64,000 bases of DNA from positions 2,970,501 through 3,034,500 of the forward strand of contig CP141146.1 in NCBI GenBank assembly GCA_035235625.1. Direction: 5' to 3'. Below, one piece after another: positions 11,980 to 24,119 of the stretch; the first letter of the stretch is position 1; every line of letters starts with the position of its first letter. The position numbers and the translations under genes are program-made. The DNA is from Saururus chinensis (taxonomy: Eukaryota; Streptophyta; Magnoliopsida; Piperales; Saururaceae). The notes under the pieces were generated by a model, which made no database searches, was not told the origin of the DNA, and saw only the letters and a list, made by a program, of their open reading frames with translations.

Positions 11980-12864
11980 TATATATAAAGACAAATAAAA
12001 TGTATTAAATAAGAAAAAATGTTTCTCTGAGCTTGGGCTTACATAAATATGCTTGAACTTGAGTATTATGAGCCGTCAGATCAAAATTTAAAAGTATAAG
12101 AGGGTACAAATATATTTGAGTTATGTGAGATAGATTGAAATTCAATGGTACACAATGCTTGGGCTCATGCAATCATATGTAAGCTAGAGTTCATATAAAT
12201 ATAACTTGTTAAATAATACAATAGAACTTTAAAAAAAAAAATTATAATAAATTTTTTAATACAAAGATATTGAAACTCAAAGCTAGCTGCCGAAATATAG
12301 AATATCCATTGATGCTCATTGATGGTATAGCTTCCTGAATTTAACTTTAAAGTTCAACATTTATCATAAAATCTATCTTATGTAAGAATGATCTGCATAT
12401 GCTAAGTTTTATTTTAATTGTCTAATTTTTTCAAAAAGTGATATTTAAAAAAAATTAAAGACTTAATAACTTTTTTTATTCCCTCCAAGATAACATGAAA
12501 CAGGACAATTAACATGGGACAAATATTTTTTACCTGCCCAGGGCCACTCTTGTGGACCTCCCTTTTGGGCCCACAATATCGACGGTGGAGCAGCCAATCT
12601 TTCATGGCAAAGCGTATTTACCAAGATGGCCGAGCTCTAGAGTCTAGGCCATGAAGACGAGTGGCGGGGAAGCTTCGGATCGCAGCCTCGCCTCGCCAGC
12701 GGCCTTCCTGGCCGCAGCTGTGCCTTATACTACAGCCCTCCCCCTCCATCCCATCTCTCTCCAATGACCAACTCCGACTGTGTCACCTTGCCTTCTCCCT
12801 CTCCGCCACTCTTCCGTCAAAACCCCACCTTTTGAGCGCCTCCTTCTGTCAGATATATGTTTTT

Positions 12865-15800
12865 ATGCGAATTATGACAGCTTCTCTCGTTTCTGTTGCT
12901 TCTCGCCTGGTCGCCTCGACCCTCTCATTGGGATCCCACCCCTTGTATCTCTGCCACCCTTCTTTTCGTACCTGTGGTTGTCGGTATGTCTGTTACAAGT
13001 CTCTTGGGATTCCGGCTTCTTACCGATGGCCCCTGAAGACCGGGCGGATTGGGTCTTCCCGGTTGATTGGTTTGTGTTCGAAAGTTTCTGTTGGGCAATT
13101 AGTTGTCGAGTCAGTGAATAATGGGTCGGAGGCAGCGGGCGGAGATGGTGGACTGAGCGTGCAGGTGGGCTCCCCTGCTTTCCCGTTGGCTGTATGCGCG
13201 CCGAAGATGAGCTTGGGAGATCGGGCCTTTTTCCTCTTGGCTTTTATCGCTTGCACAGTTCGGTTCGCATTACTACTCTCGCACTATCCGTGTTTCCCCC
13301 CCTAATCTTAGTTCTTTTCTGTTCAATTATCATTTTAATCGAGCTAAGGTGGTTCCTGGACCAGGGACTGGATAAGAACATGAAAGAAGCATACTTGCCC
13401 CATCTCAATTTAGACTCCTACACCCTGCCCCTTCGATAAAGATAGAGAATTCGCATCAAGATGATGAAATCACCGTGGCCGTGTAATCGATCTTTTCATA
13501 TTCATTGGTCTAAGGGTATTGGCAGCATCTTCAAAAGCCACACAAACTGTTGTATTGTGTCCTTGAAATGCTGCCAATGCCAATTGTTTACAAATTTAAC
13601 ATTCTGAAAAATGCTAAGTTACAATTTTTACGTTAACATTGTCTGCTCCCACTCCCGTGCAACAAATATTTCTCGATTCTTAAGTTGTTACTTTTAATTA
13701 ATGAACTTGATTTATGCGCTGTTTGATGCTGTACTGGTTTAGCCTGGTTACTGATATTAGAGGCTGCATTTATTTTGCAGACATGTATAGCGTTCACCAG
13801 TCTAGTAGTTGCTGCTGTTCCTACTATATATGTAAGCTGTTATTTACTGAATTATTTGTTTCACTATGAGCTCTTCATAGTGCATTATTAGAAAAAATAT
13901 GATGCATATTTACGAGCTTTTGTCTTGTCAGGCAATGGGGAGAACAGCTACCTCGCTCTCAAAGCTGGCAGATACTGCTAGAGAGGAGCTTCCCAGTACA
14001 ATGGCGGCAATTAGGCTCTCAGGAATGGAAATCAGTGACCTTACCCTTGAATTGAGTGATTTGAGGTAATAAATAGGCCACTCATATAACAGTAAGAGAT
14101 AAAAAAGAACGAGGTATATTTGGAAGTTTTAACATCCAATGGAGTCTGGCATTTTTTTTTTCTGAAATGTTTTAAATCACTTTCACTGAAGTATATCCTG
14201 AGACTCTGAAATTTCCGAAGTTTTATAATGGGCTAGTTCATGATCTGTGGCCTGGCCTTTTATGAATAATTAATTTTTTTATATACCTTGGAAGTTTTTT
14301 TTAGTAAGATATACTGCACTCAATTATAAGCTAATGTATCAAATAGCTTCCATTTCTTATTATATGGCTCAATTGTTATCTGCAGATAAACCACCTTTTT
14401 GTATGTATATTTCCATTAGCTAACTTGCTAGTACAGCAGTGAATATTATGCTACAGAGAAGTATGGTGGGTCTCTATAATGGCTAGGTTTGTCTGAACCA
14501 GATTGGTCGAGCACCAAAACATTAGTTCATTTATTGTCCTACACTTTATACCTCATATAATATGACTGGTTCTTTTTGTTTTAATTGTCTAGACGATGTC
14601 TAATATCAAACTTTATGTTTTTGTTTGCTTGTAACTGACTAACTATATTGTAACAGCATACAATTCATAGCTAAGCTACTTGGCCCTTTTGCAGCCTTTT
14701 GTTGTAGACCAATGTCTGCGCTGGGCAAATTAGAGAGAAAGAAGAGAGAAGAAGAACTGAGAGAACAACTAAAATTAATCTAAACTTCTGAATCTGATTT
14801 TCTGACTGTCCAATTTTCTGTGAATTACAGAATATATAGAGAGAATCTAAACTAATTCTAATGGGATAGGGAAACTATCCTTAATTCAATTCTGACTTAA
14901 TAAGAAGTCTAACTATTAATTAATTTAGGAATCAGAACTAAAGTAGGAGACTAAATCTAAATCAGGTCATAATGCCTTTCAACAGAGCTGTTAACTGCTA
15001 TTGTTTCTAACACTTGCAATAAAATATTAGTTCTTTCAATATGACCTACACTTTATACCTCATTCCATATGACCTGCACTTTTTTTAATTGTGTAGGCGA
15101 TGTATAATATCGAACTTTATATCTTTGTTTGTGTGTAACTGATTAACAGTATAGTAACAACATACAATTTGTTGCTAAGCTACTTGACCCTTTTGTGCCT
15201 TACAACAGACCTGTTAATTGCTATTGTTTCTAACACATGCAATGTAGAAAAGTTGCTGTATATACGTAAAGAAGTAGAGTACAGATCTTAACTCTCTACC
15301 CACTGTCCCCCCTTCCCCTTGCTCATACATGTAGTCTCATGTATAGGCTAACATTATAGTAATATTCTATAATATAATACAAATAGTTCTGCAGTAATTT
15401 GCCCCAGCTGGTGTTCGATCCTTGGAGGGGAAAGGGGTTCTGCTAGAAAAAACCAAAGTCCATGAGCCTTGTTGTAAAAGCTGTTGGTTTCAAACCATGC
15501 TTTTCCGTTTAGATAATCTACAGTGCTGTTTATATGTAATGCATAAATGCCTGTTATGGGATATAAGTAAAGCACTATAGTCTATCTTCACTTCTATATG
15601 ATATGACAACTAATAAAGTGGGCGAATCATTAAATCTAATTAGATGTACTGATATTATGAGGAGTATTTTAAATACACTACCCATCATATAGATTTAGGA
15701 TGTGATCAGTAGTAGTGAATTCATAAAACGGTATGTCCATAAAAATAAAAAATTGGTTACTGAGCCTTTTCCATTTGACTGAGAGATGATGATTGTGTAT

Positions 15801-17486
15801 CTGCGCCTCTTAGATGGTGCACTTGTTAGCACCTTTATATATTTACTTTTTCACCCTATATTAAAACCTCCATATGATATTCATAAAATTAAAGAAAGCC
15901 TATGATAGAGTGCCTGGAGAGCTTATTTGGAGTGTCCTAAAAAGGAAATGAGTTATAAAAAGATACATGTATGTTATAAAAAATATGTATGATAGGGTAG
16001 TGACTGCTGACTAGCTTAAAAACCATAGGGGATATACTAAAGGCTTCTTACTCATAGTAGGTCTACAGTAATGGTCAGCCTGAAGCCCTTATTTTAGGTG
16101 TGTAGTTAGCCGACAAGCTAACTGCACATCTAAAAGATGGGTGCATACTTTTTTGTGGATGACAGTTTTATTTGACGAGACTAAGGTATGGAGGGAGGCC
16201 TTGGAATAAAAAAGTTCTAAGAGAAGTAAGATTAAGATCAAGTATGTGGAGTTCAACTTCAGGGAAGGTAAAACTATTGGTGTGTTATTAATGCAATAGA
16301 TGGCAAGAAGTGCCAGGCAATTTTGCATTTTAGGCCCCATTATCTACAAGGGACGGGACAGATTTTGATGTTGTACATAGGATAAATGCAGGGTGGGCAA
16401 AGTGGAAAGCTTCTTTGGGAGTTTTGTGTGATGGACAGTCCTAACTAAATTAAATGAAAACTTCATGTGGCAACTGAAAAGCCTGCATTACTCTATGGAT
16501 GGAGAAGAATGTTGCCCCAAAGAAAAGTTATTTTGATAAAATGAATGTACTTGAAATGGGGATGTTAAGGTAGATGCGTGAGACAACTAGGAGAGATCTG
16601 ATTAGAAAATAAGTAGTACTAGAGAGGATTTAGAGATAGCACCTTTTGGGAGAGAAGCTAAGAGTAGGTTGAATTGGTATGGTATACAAAGAAGTCCAAT
16701 GGACTCCCTAGTAAAGGTGTTGGAGGGATGAAAGAAGCCAAAAGAGGGAGAAGAAGCCCTAAAAGGGCATATATGAAGTTCGTAAGAAAAGATATGGCCA
16801 TGCTTTCTCTTATAAAAAAGTTGGCGCAAAACATACTAGAGTGAAGGTGAGTGAAGCTGCAAGATCTATGCCACTGACCCCAAATTGTTGGAAAAAAGGG
16901 GTTCTTGCTTATGATTATAATTAACCATAATGCTTAAAATGATATTATGTGAAGTCATATAGGTAGTATAATAGTTCTGATTGCAGTTTGTTTGATCTTT
17001 TCATCCAAGTGCTACTTATCATAGTGAATTCTTTGCCTGCTATTGATGATTATGAAGAGTTGTATTTGATTGTGTTTACTACTTGTCGCTTACAGCCAAG
17101 AGATAGTTGATGGGGTGAGCAAGTCTGCCCAAGCTGTGCAAGCAGCAGAAGCTGGCATACGGCAGATTGGAGCCCTAGCACGACAGCAAACCATGTGTAA
17201 GTTTGGCACAGTTTTTTTCACTGTTATGCTTTTAATGTCTCTTCTGTATTTTTGTTTAAAAGTCCAAGTGAACATGCCCTTTTTCCCGTTGTCTACTCAT
17301 TATACAGCAATAATTCAGGAACGAGCAAGCTTGCCTATTATTTCCTTGCAACCAGTAGTTGCAGGTGCTGCAAGGAAAACTTCCCGAGCTGTGGGTCAGG
17401 CGAGGAAGACTTTCATGAATATCATATCTCGAGGTGAGTCAAGGTCTGAGGAAGAAGAAAATGATGTTGAGAGATTGGAGTCCTAA
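12865..17486 (+). CDS. Membrane-anchored, probably plastid protein of unknown function
   Basis: Five exons join in phase: 12865-13257, 13781-13831, 13932-14065, 17096-17196 and 17308-17486. They give 858 bp, or 285 aa, from the ATG at 12865; a second ATG at 12874 could also serve. The first 60 or so residues are Ser/Arg/Leu-rich and poor in acids, like a plastid transit peptide. A hydrophobic segment spans the exon 1-2-3 joins (FFLLAFIACT, then TCIAFTSLVVAAVPTIY). After it come amphipathic helices: LADTAREELPSTMAAIRLSG, DLTLELSDLSQEIVDGVSKS and AQAVQAAEAGIRQIGALARQ. The tail is acidic (SEEEENDVERLES). I recognise the protein as a conserved plant type but know no function. Intron 3 (about 3 kb) holds a LINE relic and a tandem duplication. 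Confidence 0.8.
14520..15245. repeat. Intronic tandem duplication with one copy interrupted
   Basis: Unit A (14520-15026) and unit B (15027-15245) share 'ctacactttatacctcat', 'aattgt.tag.cgatgt.taatatc', 'gtaacagcatacaatt' and 'tgttaactgctattgtttct'. Unit A is longer because a 274-bp insertion (14700-14973), flanked by 'gccttt' on both sides, splits it. Unit B shows the uninterrupted site. The insertion's class is unclear. Confidence 0.6.
15880..16860 (+). mobile_element. RTE-type LINE fragment (decayed)
   Basis: Pieces of a non-LTR reverse transcriptase are readable in scattered frames: a KLKKAYDRVPGELIWSVLK-like stretch near 15890, FFVDDSF near 16150 in place of the usual FADD motif, then PALLYGWRRMLP near 16480 and GWIGMVYKEVQWTP near 16670. 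These match the order of the plant RTE-clade C-terminal half. Many stops and frame changes show it is long dead. It lies within intron 3 of the surrounding gene in sense orientation. Confidence 0.7.
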
Positions 17487-18234
17487 AGAACGCATTTCAG
17501 ATCAACGATTGAGTTGTTCTTCCAGATGGGAGGGTCCTTTTGACTTGTACATATTACCAAAGATGAGTTTAGATGGCAGAATGAACTTATTGTTCTGGAA
17601 ATAAAAGACATACGTTTTCATATGTGACTAATTTCCTTGCATGCTTCTTATTTGCGCTTTGAGTGGCTTGTAAGTAAAGATTTATGTGTTGCTTTAACGT
17701 TTTCGTCACCAAGTCAGTTGAATGTGCACCGCGGGCAACAGATACCAGTTAAAATGACATCAACCATGGAGGTATTTCAATTTTTAACTCCATCTCAAGT
17801 CCACTTTAGACCAGATAATAAGCACACGCACTTTCGTCATGCAAGTGCCACTGATAATGAAAGCCTGTTCCCCCTCAAGTGGAAGCTTTCACTAACAAAA
17901 GATGCCACTAATTGTAATACTCCCTCCGACCTCCGTCCTATATTAATAACTCCACATCAATTTTTATCAAACGCCTCTATTCCGCCTCTAACAATAAGCA
18001 ATAACCATGAAAATACAGCCGACGACGCCAATCAATGGAGAACCAGAGCAAAAACCTTAACTCCCCAATAGTGTCTTTGGAATCGTTAAATAGCAAGAGC
18101 AAACATGGGATTATGGAATTACACCCCACAAACAGAAATGGAAGCACTGTGCCTGTTGTTGACAGCACTATTCCTTTGGTGTTGGTTTCTCCTCTTCCCC
18201 AGTAAACGGTAGCCATCGGGACCATGGCGCTGGC
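17487..18234. other. 3' flank of the upstream gene; no further gene seen
   Basis: It starts with the likely 3' untranslated region of the gene ending at 17486. A CTCCCTCC Stowaway-type end is at 17920. A long open frame at about 17637-18071 has no recognisable domain and is probably accidental. Confidence 0.4.
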
Positions 18235-18334
18235 CGCTGGTGGGAAACCTCTGCTGCCGCCAAGGTCCTCAAGGCCCAGGACTGAATTCTATCGGCCCGG
18301 GTCGTCCCTCACACTTTCAGAATTGGGTTCTACG

Positions 18335-18707
18335 TAAGGATGCCACTTGGGTCAGGTAAATGGTAAACCCGACCCGACCTTAATAGATCAGGTTTGATTT
18401 TTAAAAATAACTTTAATGAGTCGGGTCGGGTTTTAGTGATCCAACCTGACCCGACCCAAATATAAATATAAATATAAAATTTATATTTTTTAAATATTTT
18501 TTTTAATATTTTTTTTAAAAAAAATTAAAAAAATAATAAAAATATATAAAAATTATTTTTTTAATCTATTCGGGTCAAATGGGTCAGGTTCGGATTGGGC
18601 TTGGGTTCAAGTCAAGTCGATTCAAGTTCGGGTTACAGCTTTGAGATGTAAGTTCGGGTTCGAGTTTGACAAAACCCGACCCGAAACCGACCCGGTGGCA
18701 TCACTTA
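18335..18707. mobile_element. hAT-type MITE, 373 bp
   Basis: Ends 'taaggatgccacttgggt' and, inverted, 'taagtgatgccaccgggt'. They are flanked by near-identical 8-bp duplications 'gttctacg' (18327-18334) and 'gttctaca' (18708-18715). An 8-bp duplication points to hAT. The interior is rich in GGGTCGGGT/ACCCGACCC motifs near each end and AT-rich in the centre. A relative with the same ends is at 31032-34188. Confidence 0.8.
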
Positions 18708-18734
18708 GTTCTACACTCCCTGCTCGCTAGCTTG

Positions 18735-18860
18735 GGCAGTGGAGTGCGACAAGAGGTGGAAGAAACTCAGAAGTGTTTGCAAGTCGAGCTATTCTCTGTG
18801 AAGACCTTGGAGCGGCACTCGCAGATGAGGGAGAACTTGCCCTCCTCCAACATCAACCTC
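18735..18860 (+). pseudogene. Possible cytochrome P450 scrap
   Basis: Reading KRWKKLRSVCKS in one frame and ELFSVKTLERHSQMREN in the next gives the order seen in plant CYP76/CYP75-type P450s (WRxLRxxCxxELFSxxxLxxxxxLR). A one-base frame change divides the two parts. No heme-binding region is found nearby. The hAT MITE ending at 18707 lies just upstream. The identification rests on a short motif and could be wrong. Confidence 0.35.
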
Positions 18861-21383
18861 CTGTTTGCCGGACTGCTCGCTCCTCACTTGGCACCTGCAG
18901 CTGCGTTCGTCTGCTCGGGGTGGTTTTTTCTTCGTACTGGGAGAAGGAGACAGGTCATGAAGGTTTTCGTTTCTGACCAACCCCAGGAAGAGGTTTTAGA
19001 GGCAATGCGGAATGATGAGAGGCCTCGTTCGATTCTGAGTTTCTGCTCTCATTCGATTCTTTGTTTCTGGGCTTCAGTGGAGCGAGCGAAGTAACAGACA
19101 GCGTGAAGCGATACACCCGTATAACTAGGGGTGATAATCGGGCCTTGAGCCCGTTGGACCAGCCCAGCCCGAGCCCGTTTGAGTATTAACAAACGGGCTG
19201 TTATCGGGCTGTAGTAAAATGAATCGGGCTCGTGCTCTCCCACGGGAGCCCGATAAGTCCCGTTAAGTTTTTCAGTCTTCGCATCCTAATCCACTCCTTC
19301 GCCTGAGTTCTTCACCGTCGCCCGAGTTCTTCGCTCGAGTGCCCCCATGCCCTATCCCCTCCTCCGCCATCTCCCATTTCTTCCAAACCCAACCTCAGTA
19401 GGGCTTTCTGGTGGTAGCTGAGAAGTGGGCGTGAACGGGTTCCCCCCAACTCCCCCCTCCCTGCGACTCCTCCGATTGGTAAGTGGCCTTCCTCACTTCA
19501 TGGGTTTTCCGTTCTTCACCAAGATTTTGGAGTTCTTCAACCTATGCCTGGTGTTTGATTTTGTTTCCCTTTTCTTCAAAATAAAAAATCTGTCCGTTGG
19601 TTGTGGTAGCTCCAGAACCAGTTTGCGCGTGTTTGGCTGTTTTTAATGGAGCTTGTTTCGATGTACTTTGCGCTGGAATTTAGAAGCTTTGATGGTTTTG
19701 TTATTCGATCAATGTGAACCAACTCTTCTAATAGACTTGTCCGGGCTAGTTACGAGTTGAAAGTTGCTGCCTTTGAGTGTCAGTTATGCTCTGTCAATCA
19801 ACCGGCTTGTTGGTGGATCTAATTATGTTGAAAATTGTGCTTATTTTACAACCAGTAATTATGTGTTTCACAGTATCAATTTGGATGGTTTGGGTGATAT
19901 CAATTATCAAATGACTAAATTGCTCATCTGTGTCTTAGAATTGTCTTTTTTTTTTAAGAATTGTATGTTAACAAATCTTTTCCTATCTGGTTCACTCTGT
20001 TTTTGTATGTTCAACTGGAAGATGCTTGACTTGCTATTTTGGCCGTAATGCCCTGCTTATTGTTCTGCCATGGATCTCACTGATCAGCAGTGATGAAAAC
20101 CCAATTCTTTCTTTGCAGGTTCGGTCTCTTCCATTATGTGATTCATCCCATTTGATTGTCGGTGGATACAGGGCAACCCAAATACAGGTTTCCACAGATG
20201 GAATCTCTGTGAGCCCTCGTAGAGAGTTGATACTTTTCTGTGTCTTACTTTTCATTCACACAACTGTGTTCTTTTTTCGTGTTGGTGGGTGGGTTGCTAC
20301 AGTGTGGGCCAGGTTGCCGTCTCATGATTCCAAATGTAAATTGCCACCATAGAAATGATAAGAAATGTAGATATTAAAGATGCGCAATACGTGAGGATTT
20401 CAAGTAAGAGTTGTGGCCGTTAGTAATTTTTAACTGTCGCTGGACTTTTTTTTGCTTCTGTGAATGTAAAATGACTTGGGGGAAAGTTGCGGGCTAGCTT
20501 GTTTGACTATTCATAAATTAGTGGGAGGCCCTGTATGAGCAAGCTCATAAGATTATGTTTTTTTTTTTTCATTATTCAACTATATTAACAGTGGTTAGGA
20601 AGGTTCCATGGATTTAATATCTGATATGATTTCATAACTTATGTAGATATAGTAAAGCTCTTTAGTCATTGTGCAGTTGCCGATGGTAACATTGTTTCTA
20701 TTTTTCTGCTGAATGCAGATATATCGCAGCAGGCACAGGTTGGATTGGAGAACATGATGATCATAGGGTAACTTACAACACCATGATGGTGGTTTTTTCA
20801 TTCAGAGAAAGCCAATAGGAATTTATTTTTTGCTTGAGAGGACAGCCTTTTTTTTACAATTTAAAAAAGTTACATGGAACCGAACTAACTGAAAACTTTG
20901 AAGTAAATATTTCATGTCATTCTGTGTACAATTTAGCAACAGTAAAAAAAAGTCTAATCATAAACGGTGCTTATTTGTTGCCATCTTTTATTTCTTCTGC
21001 ATAATGTACTTCCTGTTAAGCGCTATCACCAAGTTGAATTTGGGCAGTGGGACAGTGACTAATGGACTGCAAAAGCAATTGGCTACTGTGTTGCTTCAAG
21101 ATAAACAATTGTGATATTTATCAATTTTTTAAGGCCATTACTGTTTCACTTTCCATGTTGTCTAGGAAGATGAAAAAGTTCTACAGACATACGAGTAAAA
21201 GGTTCCTGATGGTATCTTAATTTTTTGAAGGCACTAATGAGTGAATTGGGGTGTACATACATGAATTGCTTACCATATGTGAACAGAATTGCTCTTGTAT
21301 TGAATTGGCTACTCTTTGCATTTCCATAATTTTAGCATTCCCTTTTTTGCATATACCAAAAAAAAAGTGAAGTAGAGTAGTCA

Positions 21384-21525
21384 GCCTCTGAAATAGTGGA
21401 AGAGATTGAGAAATGCACAGATTCAGCGACTGAGAGGAAAAGAAACTTAGAAGCTGAGAAAGGTCGTTTCCAGAAAGCTGCCTTAGCTATGCTGGAATTG
21501 CTGGACAATGAAGATCACTTCAACG
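21384..21525 (+). pseudogene. Exon-like coiled-coil fragment inside the hAT element
   Basis: A clean open stretch after an AG and before 'gtggta' encodes a charged helix (EIVEEIEKCTDSATERKRNL, then KGRFQKAALAMLELLDNED). Exon-like pieces upstream (VRSLPLCDSSHLIVGGYRAT near 20119; DISQQAQVGLENMM near 20719) may belong to the same source. I cannot name the parent gene. It could be a captured host gene fragment or a gene that was already there. Confidence 0.4.
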
Positions 21526-22169
21526 TGGTACATTTTGTGTTTTTGCCTATATGTTCTCTTTGACCCAAAGAAGATAAAAAGAAGGCTGAGAAGATTAGCC
21601 GGAATTGGCTGCTTACTATTGACAACTTGTGCAAGTGAGGTTTCCATATGGCTAATACGTGCATCCTATGTCACAAATATGAGAGAAGAGATCAAGGATT
21701 GCGTAAAAACTTATCTTAAAAAAGTGCCGTATTTTCAGAATCATTCTTGGTTTCCATTGTGAATTATATGGGATACTCCACTTTGTTAAGGCTAATCCTT
21801 GAGCAGCAAAGATCATTATTGCCTCTATCACTTACATTTGGAGTGAGAAATAGGTGCACTATTTTATAAAAAAACAATAGAGCTGCCAAGTGTTGCTCGG
21901 ATTATTATTAAGCAAGACAAAAGCTCAATTGATGATGCATTCAACTGCAAAAATTCTATTTTTTATAGTTGCCCTTTCCTGAATCCTTTTTGGGAGGATT
22001 GATGTGCTTCATCTAAGAGCTAGAAATAACTTTAACCACTCTTTAAGTTAAAAAATAAATTTTTTATTAAAAAAATTAAAAAGAGACTTACAAAGAGGTG
22101 TGAGGGATGGAAAATAGTTTGTATGTTATGATCTAGTAGTTTTATCAGATGTTGCATCTTGCAGTACAA

Positions 22170-22560
22170 ATGAGGAGATGCATAAGACTAACAGGAAGTG
22201 TAAATAAATGCATAGTTGTGGAGTAATATATGTTAAAAAAAATAATTATGTAAATTATATGGACCTACCCGTATTGATTTTATGTAAATTTAAAAATATT
22301 ATTTTTTAATATAATAAAAATTTAAACTTTCAAAAAAGTTGGGTTTGAATTGTATTTTTTTAAGATTTTTTTTAAAAAAATTTAAAATAAATTTTTTTAT
22401 ATATCATATCGATACGTATCGATCATATTGATATGGTACAACAGATATGTATAAGTTTTTAGTAACAATTAAAATTTTATTGATACGTATTAACCAATAT
22501 GGTCTTTCATATTTTTAAGTGCGTTTTAAGTATTACATAGTATCTAAATCACGTATGACC
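22170..22560 (-). mobile_element. Partial copy of the Mutator-like relic at 31433
   Basis: The stretch around 22205-22380 is the reverse complement of 31660-31810; both contain 'taggtccatataatttacat' in their respective orientations. Beyond that it keeps the 'gatacgtat' and 'cgatcatattgatatgg' motifs of the family ends. Its boundaries and target duplication are not clear, so it is a truncated copy within the hAT element. Confidence 0.55.
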
Positions 22561-23060
22561 TTATAATAATTGAAATTACACCATTGATTGACTCGTACTA
22601 ATTTGATGCATAGGAGCCAATTAAAAAAATATGAAACAATAGCTACATTAGGAAGGAGAATTGAAACCCCTTTAGAAAATCCATTAAGTAGGCCTAATTA
22701 ATTGAGATGGCTTCATATCTAAATAGGATTTAACATTTTATATTTATTTTTATTTAAAAAATAATAAAATAATAATTTTTAATGAATATTTGACCCCAAT
22801 AATTAAATTTTACAATATATTTAAGTTATATCTCTTGTTATGAGGCCAAAAATAACTTTTTTTAAGTTGAATGTAGTTAGAGCCTGTTAAGAGCCCATGA
22901 CCGGTTCATGACCATTTGCCTTTAAATAGGCTGTGAATAATCGGGCTTAATAGACTCGGGCGGGCCCAAGCCCGGCCCAATTACCAGCCCTACATATAAC
23001 AGAAGTTTAAATTGAGGGAAATGAAGTAATTAATATTATAGTACGGAGGGAGGGAGGGAG

Positions 23061-24119
23061 TATATGACTTAAAATGAGATTTTGTAAGCCAAGCCGGCCT
23101 TGTTCCTTTCTGCTTCTCCTTGTTACTGCTGTTAGGCCGCAGTTTTTCTGAATTGAGGGGAGAAAATTTGGTGGGGAAAAGATAACATGAAATAATAGAG
23201 GCCCCCCGGCCTTCAGTGGAGGCTCCATTGGGTTTTTGGGCATCTCATGACTGGCATCAGGCAGGCGTGGATTATGATCAAATAGAAAGATGCAGACGAT
23301 TTAACATATGCATATGCCATATGCCAAACATACATATGCGACGAAGAACACGATTTGACAAATGCAGCTACTACTTACATGTGAAGAACGAGAGCTCTTG
23401 GCAACAGTAAAACCTCAAAAAAATTTGAGTTCTTTATGGAACGGCCTGACAATGTACAATGTTGTATATCAAACTCAGACCGTAAACAACTTATTATTTA
23501 TTTAAACAATTTTAAATCAATTTATATCACGCACAATTAGTCAATCAATTTCTTTTTCTTTCATCAAAGAAATGACACTTTCACCATGAACACACTGAAT
23601 AAAATGACCAATGTGAAACGCAAGATAATTATGGAATTGCAAAATCCCTAGCCATTTGCAAATTGAAACACATTCGAGTAAGACGTCAATAAAAGCCATC
23701 TCTAAACAAGGAAAATGATCCTCATCTTTTGAGAATCTTACTTTAGAATCTAGAGAATGGATCACCACCACCGTGTTTTGACATGGTGAAACCTACAAAT
23801 CAATCAATAGTGGCGATGCACATAAATATAACTTTTACTGCAATTTTTTTTAAAAAAGCAACAAGTTTTAAATAAAATAAATATATAAATAAAATCAACA
23901 TTTCCCACTTCCTGACTCCTGAGCACTTCTGCGGCCGAGCCGGACGCGGCACCAAACAAAGCTCAACTCGGGCCGAATTTCTCGGTACACGTCACCCTTT
24001 TAAAGACAAAAATACCCCTAAGTAACAGATTTAAGCCCACACCGACAACGATTCAAGCAAGTATACAAAATCCGACACGAGGGTAATTTCAAAATTACAC
24101 ATCCCACGATTTTGATGCA
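23061..24119. other. Intergenic stretch
   Basis: It begins at a Stowaway-type end (CTCCCTCCCTCCCTCCGTA, inverted, at 23042-23060). No gene is supported. Short open frames on either strand have no recognisable domain. Confidence 0.4.

Larger units (their letters stand above)
19126..22992. mobile_element. hAT element, 3.87 kb, with non-transposase content
   Basis: Ends 'taggggtgataatcgggc' and, inverted, 'tagggctggtaattgggc'. They are flanked by 8-bp duplications 'cgtataac' (19118-19125) and 'catataac' (22993-23000) that differ at one base. The length suits a full hAT element, but I found no hAT transposase. Instead the left part has a GC-rich, 5'UTR-like block (19290-19480) ending at a 'gtaagt' donor. 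It is followed by exon-like pieces at about 20119-20186, 20719-20770 and 21384-21525. Confidence 0.65.

Noticed and set aside
12661-12864. An upstream GTG start extending the membrane protein by 68 codons
   Set aside because: No ATG is present in frame upstream. Plant genes rarely start at GTG, and the ATG at 12865 is followed by transit-like sequence.
17637-18071. A 144-codon plus-strand open frame after the membrane protein gene
   Set aside because: It runs through 3' flank and a Stowaway end, has no recognisable domain, and lacks exon-like boundaries.
23541-23771. A 76-codon reverse-strand open frame
   Set aside because: No domain, no partner exons, and no sign of a gene around it.
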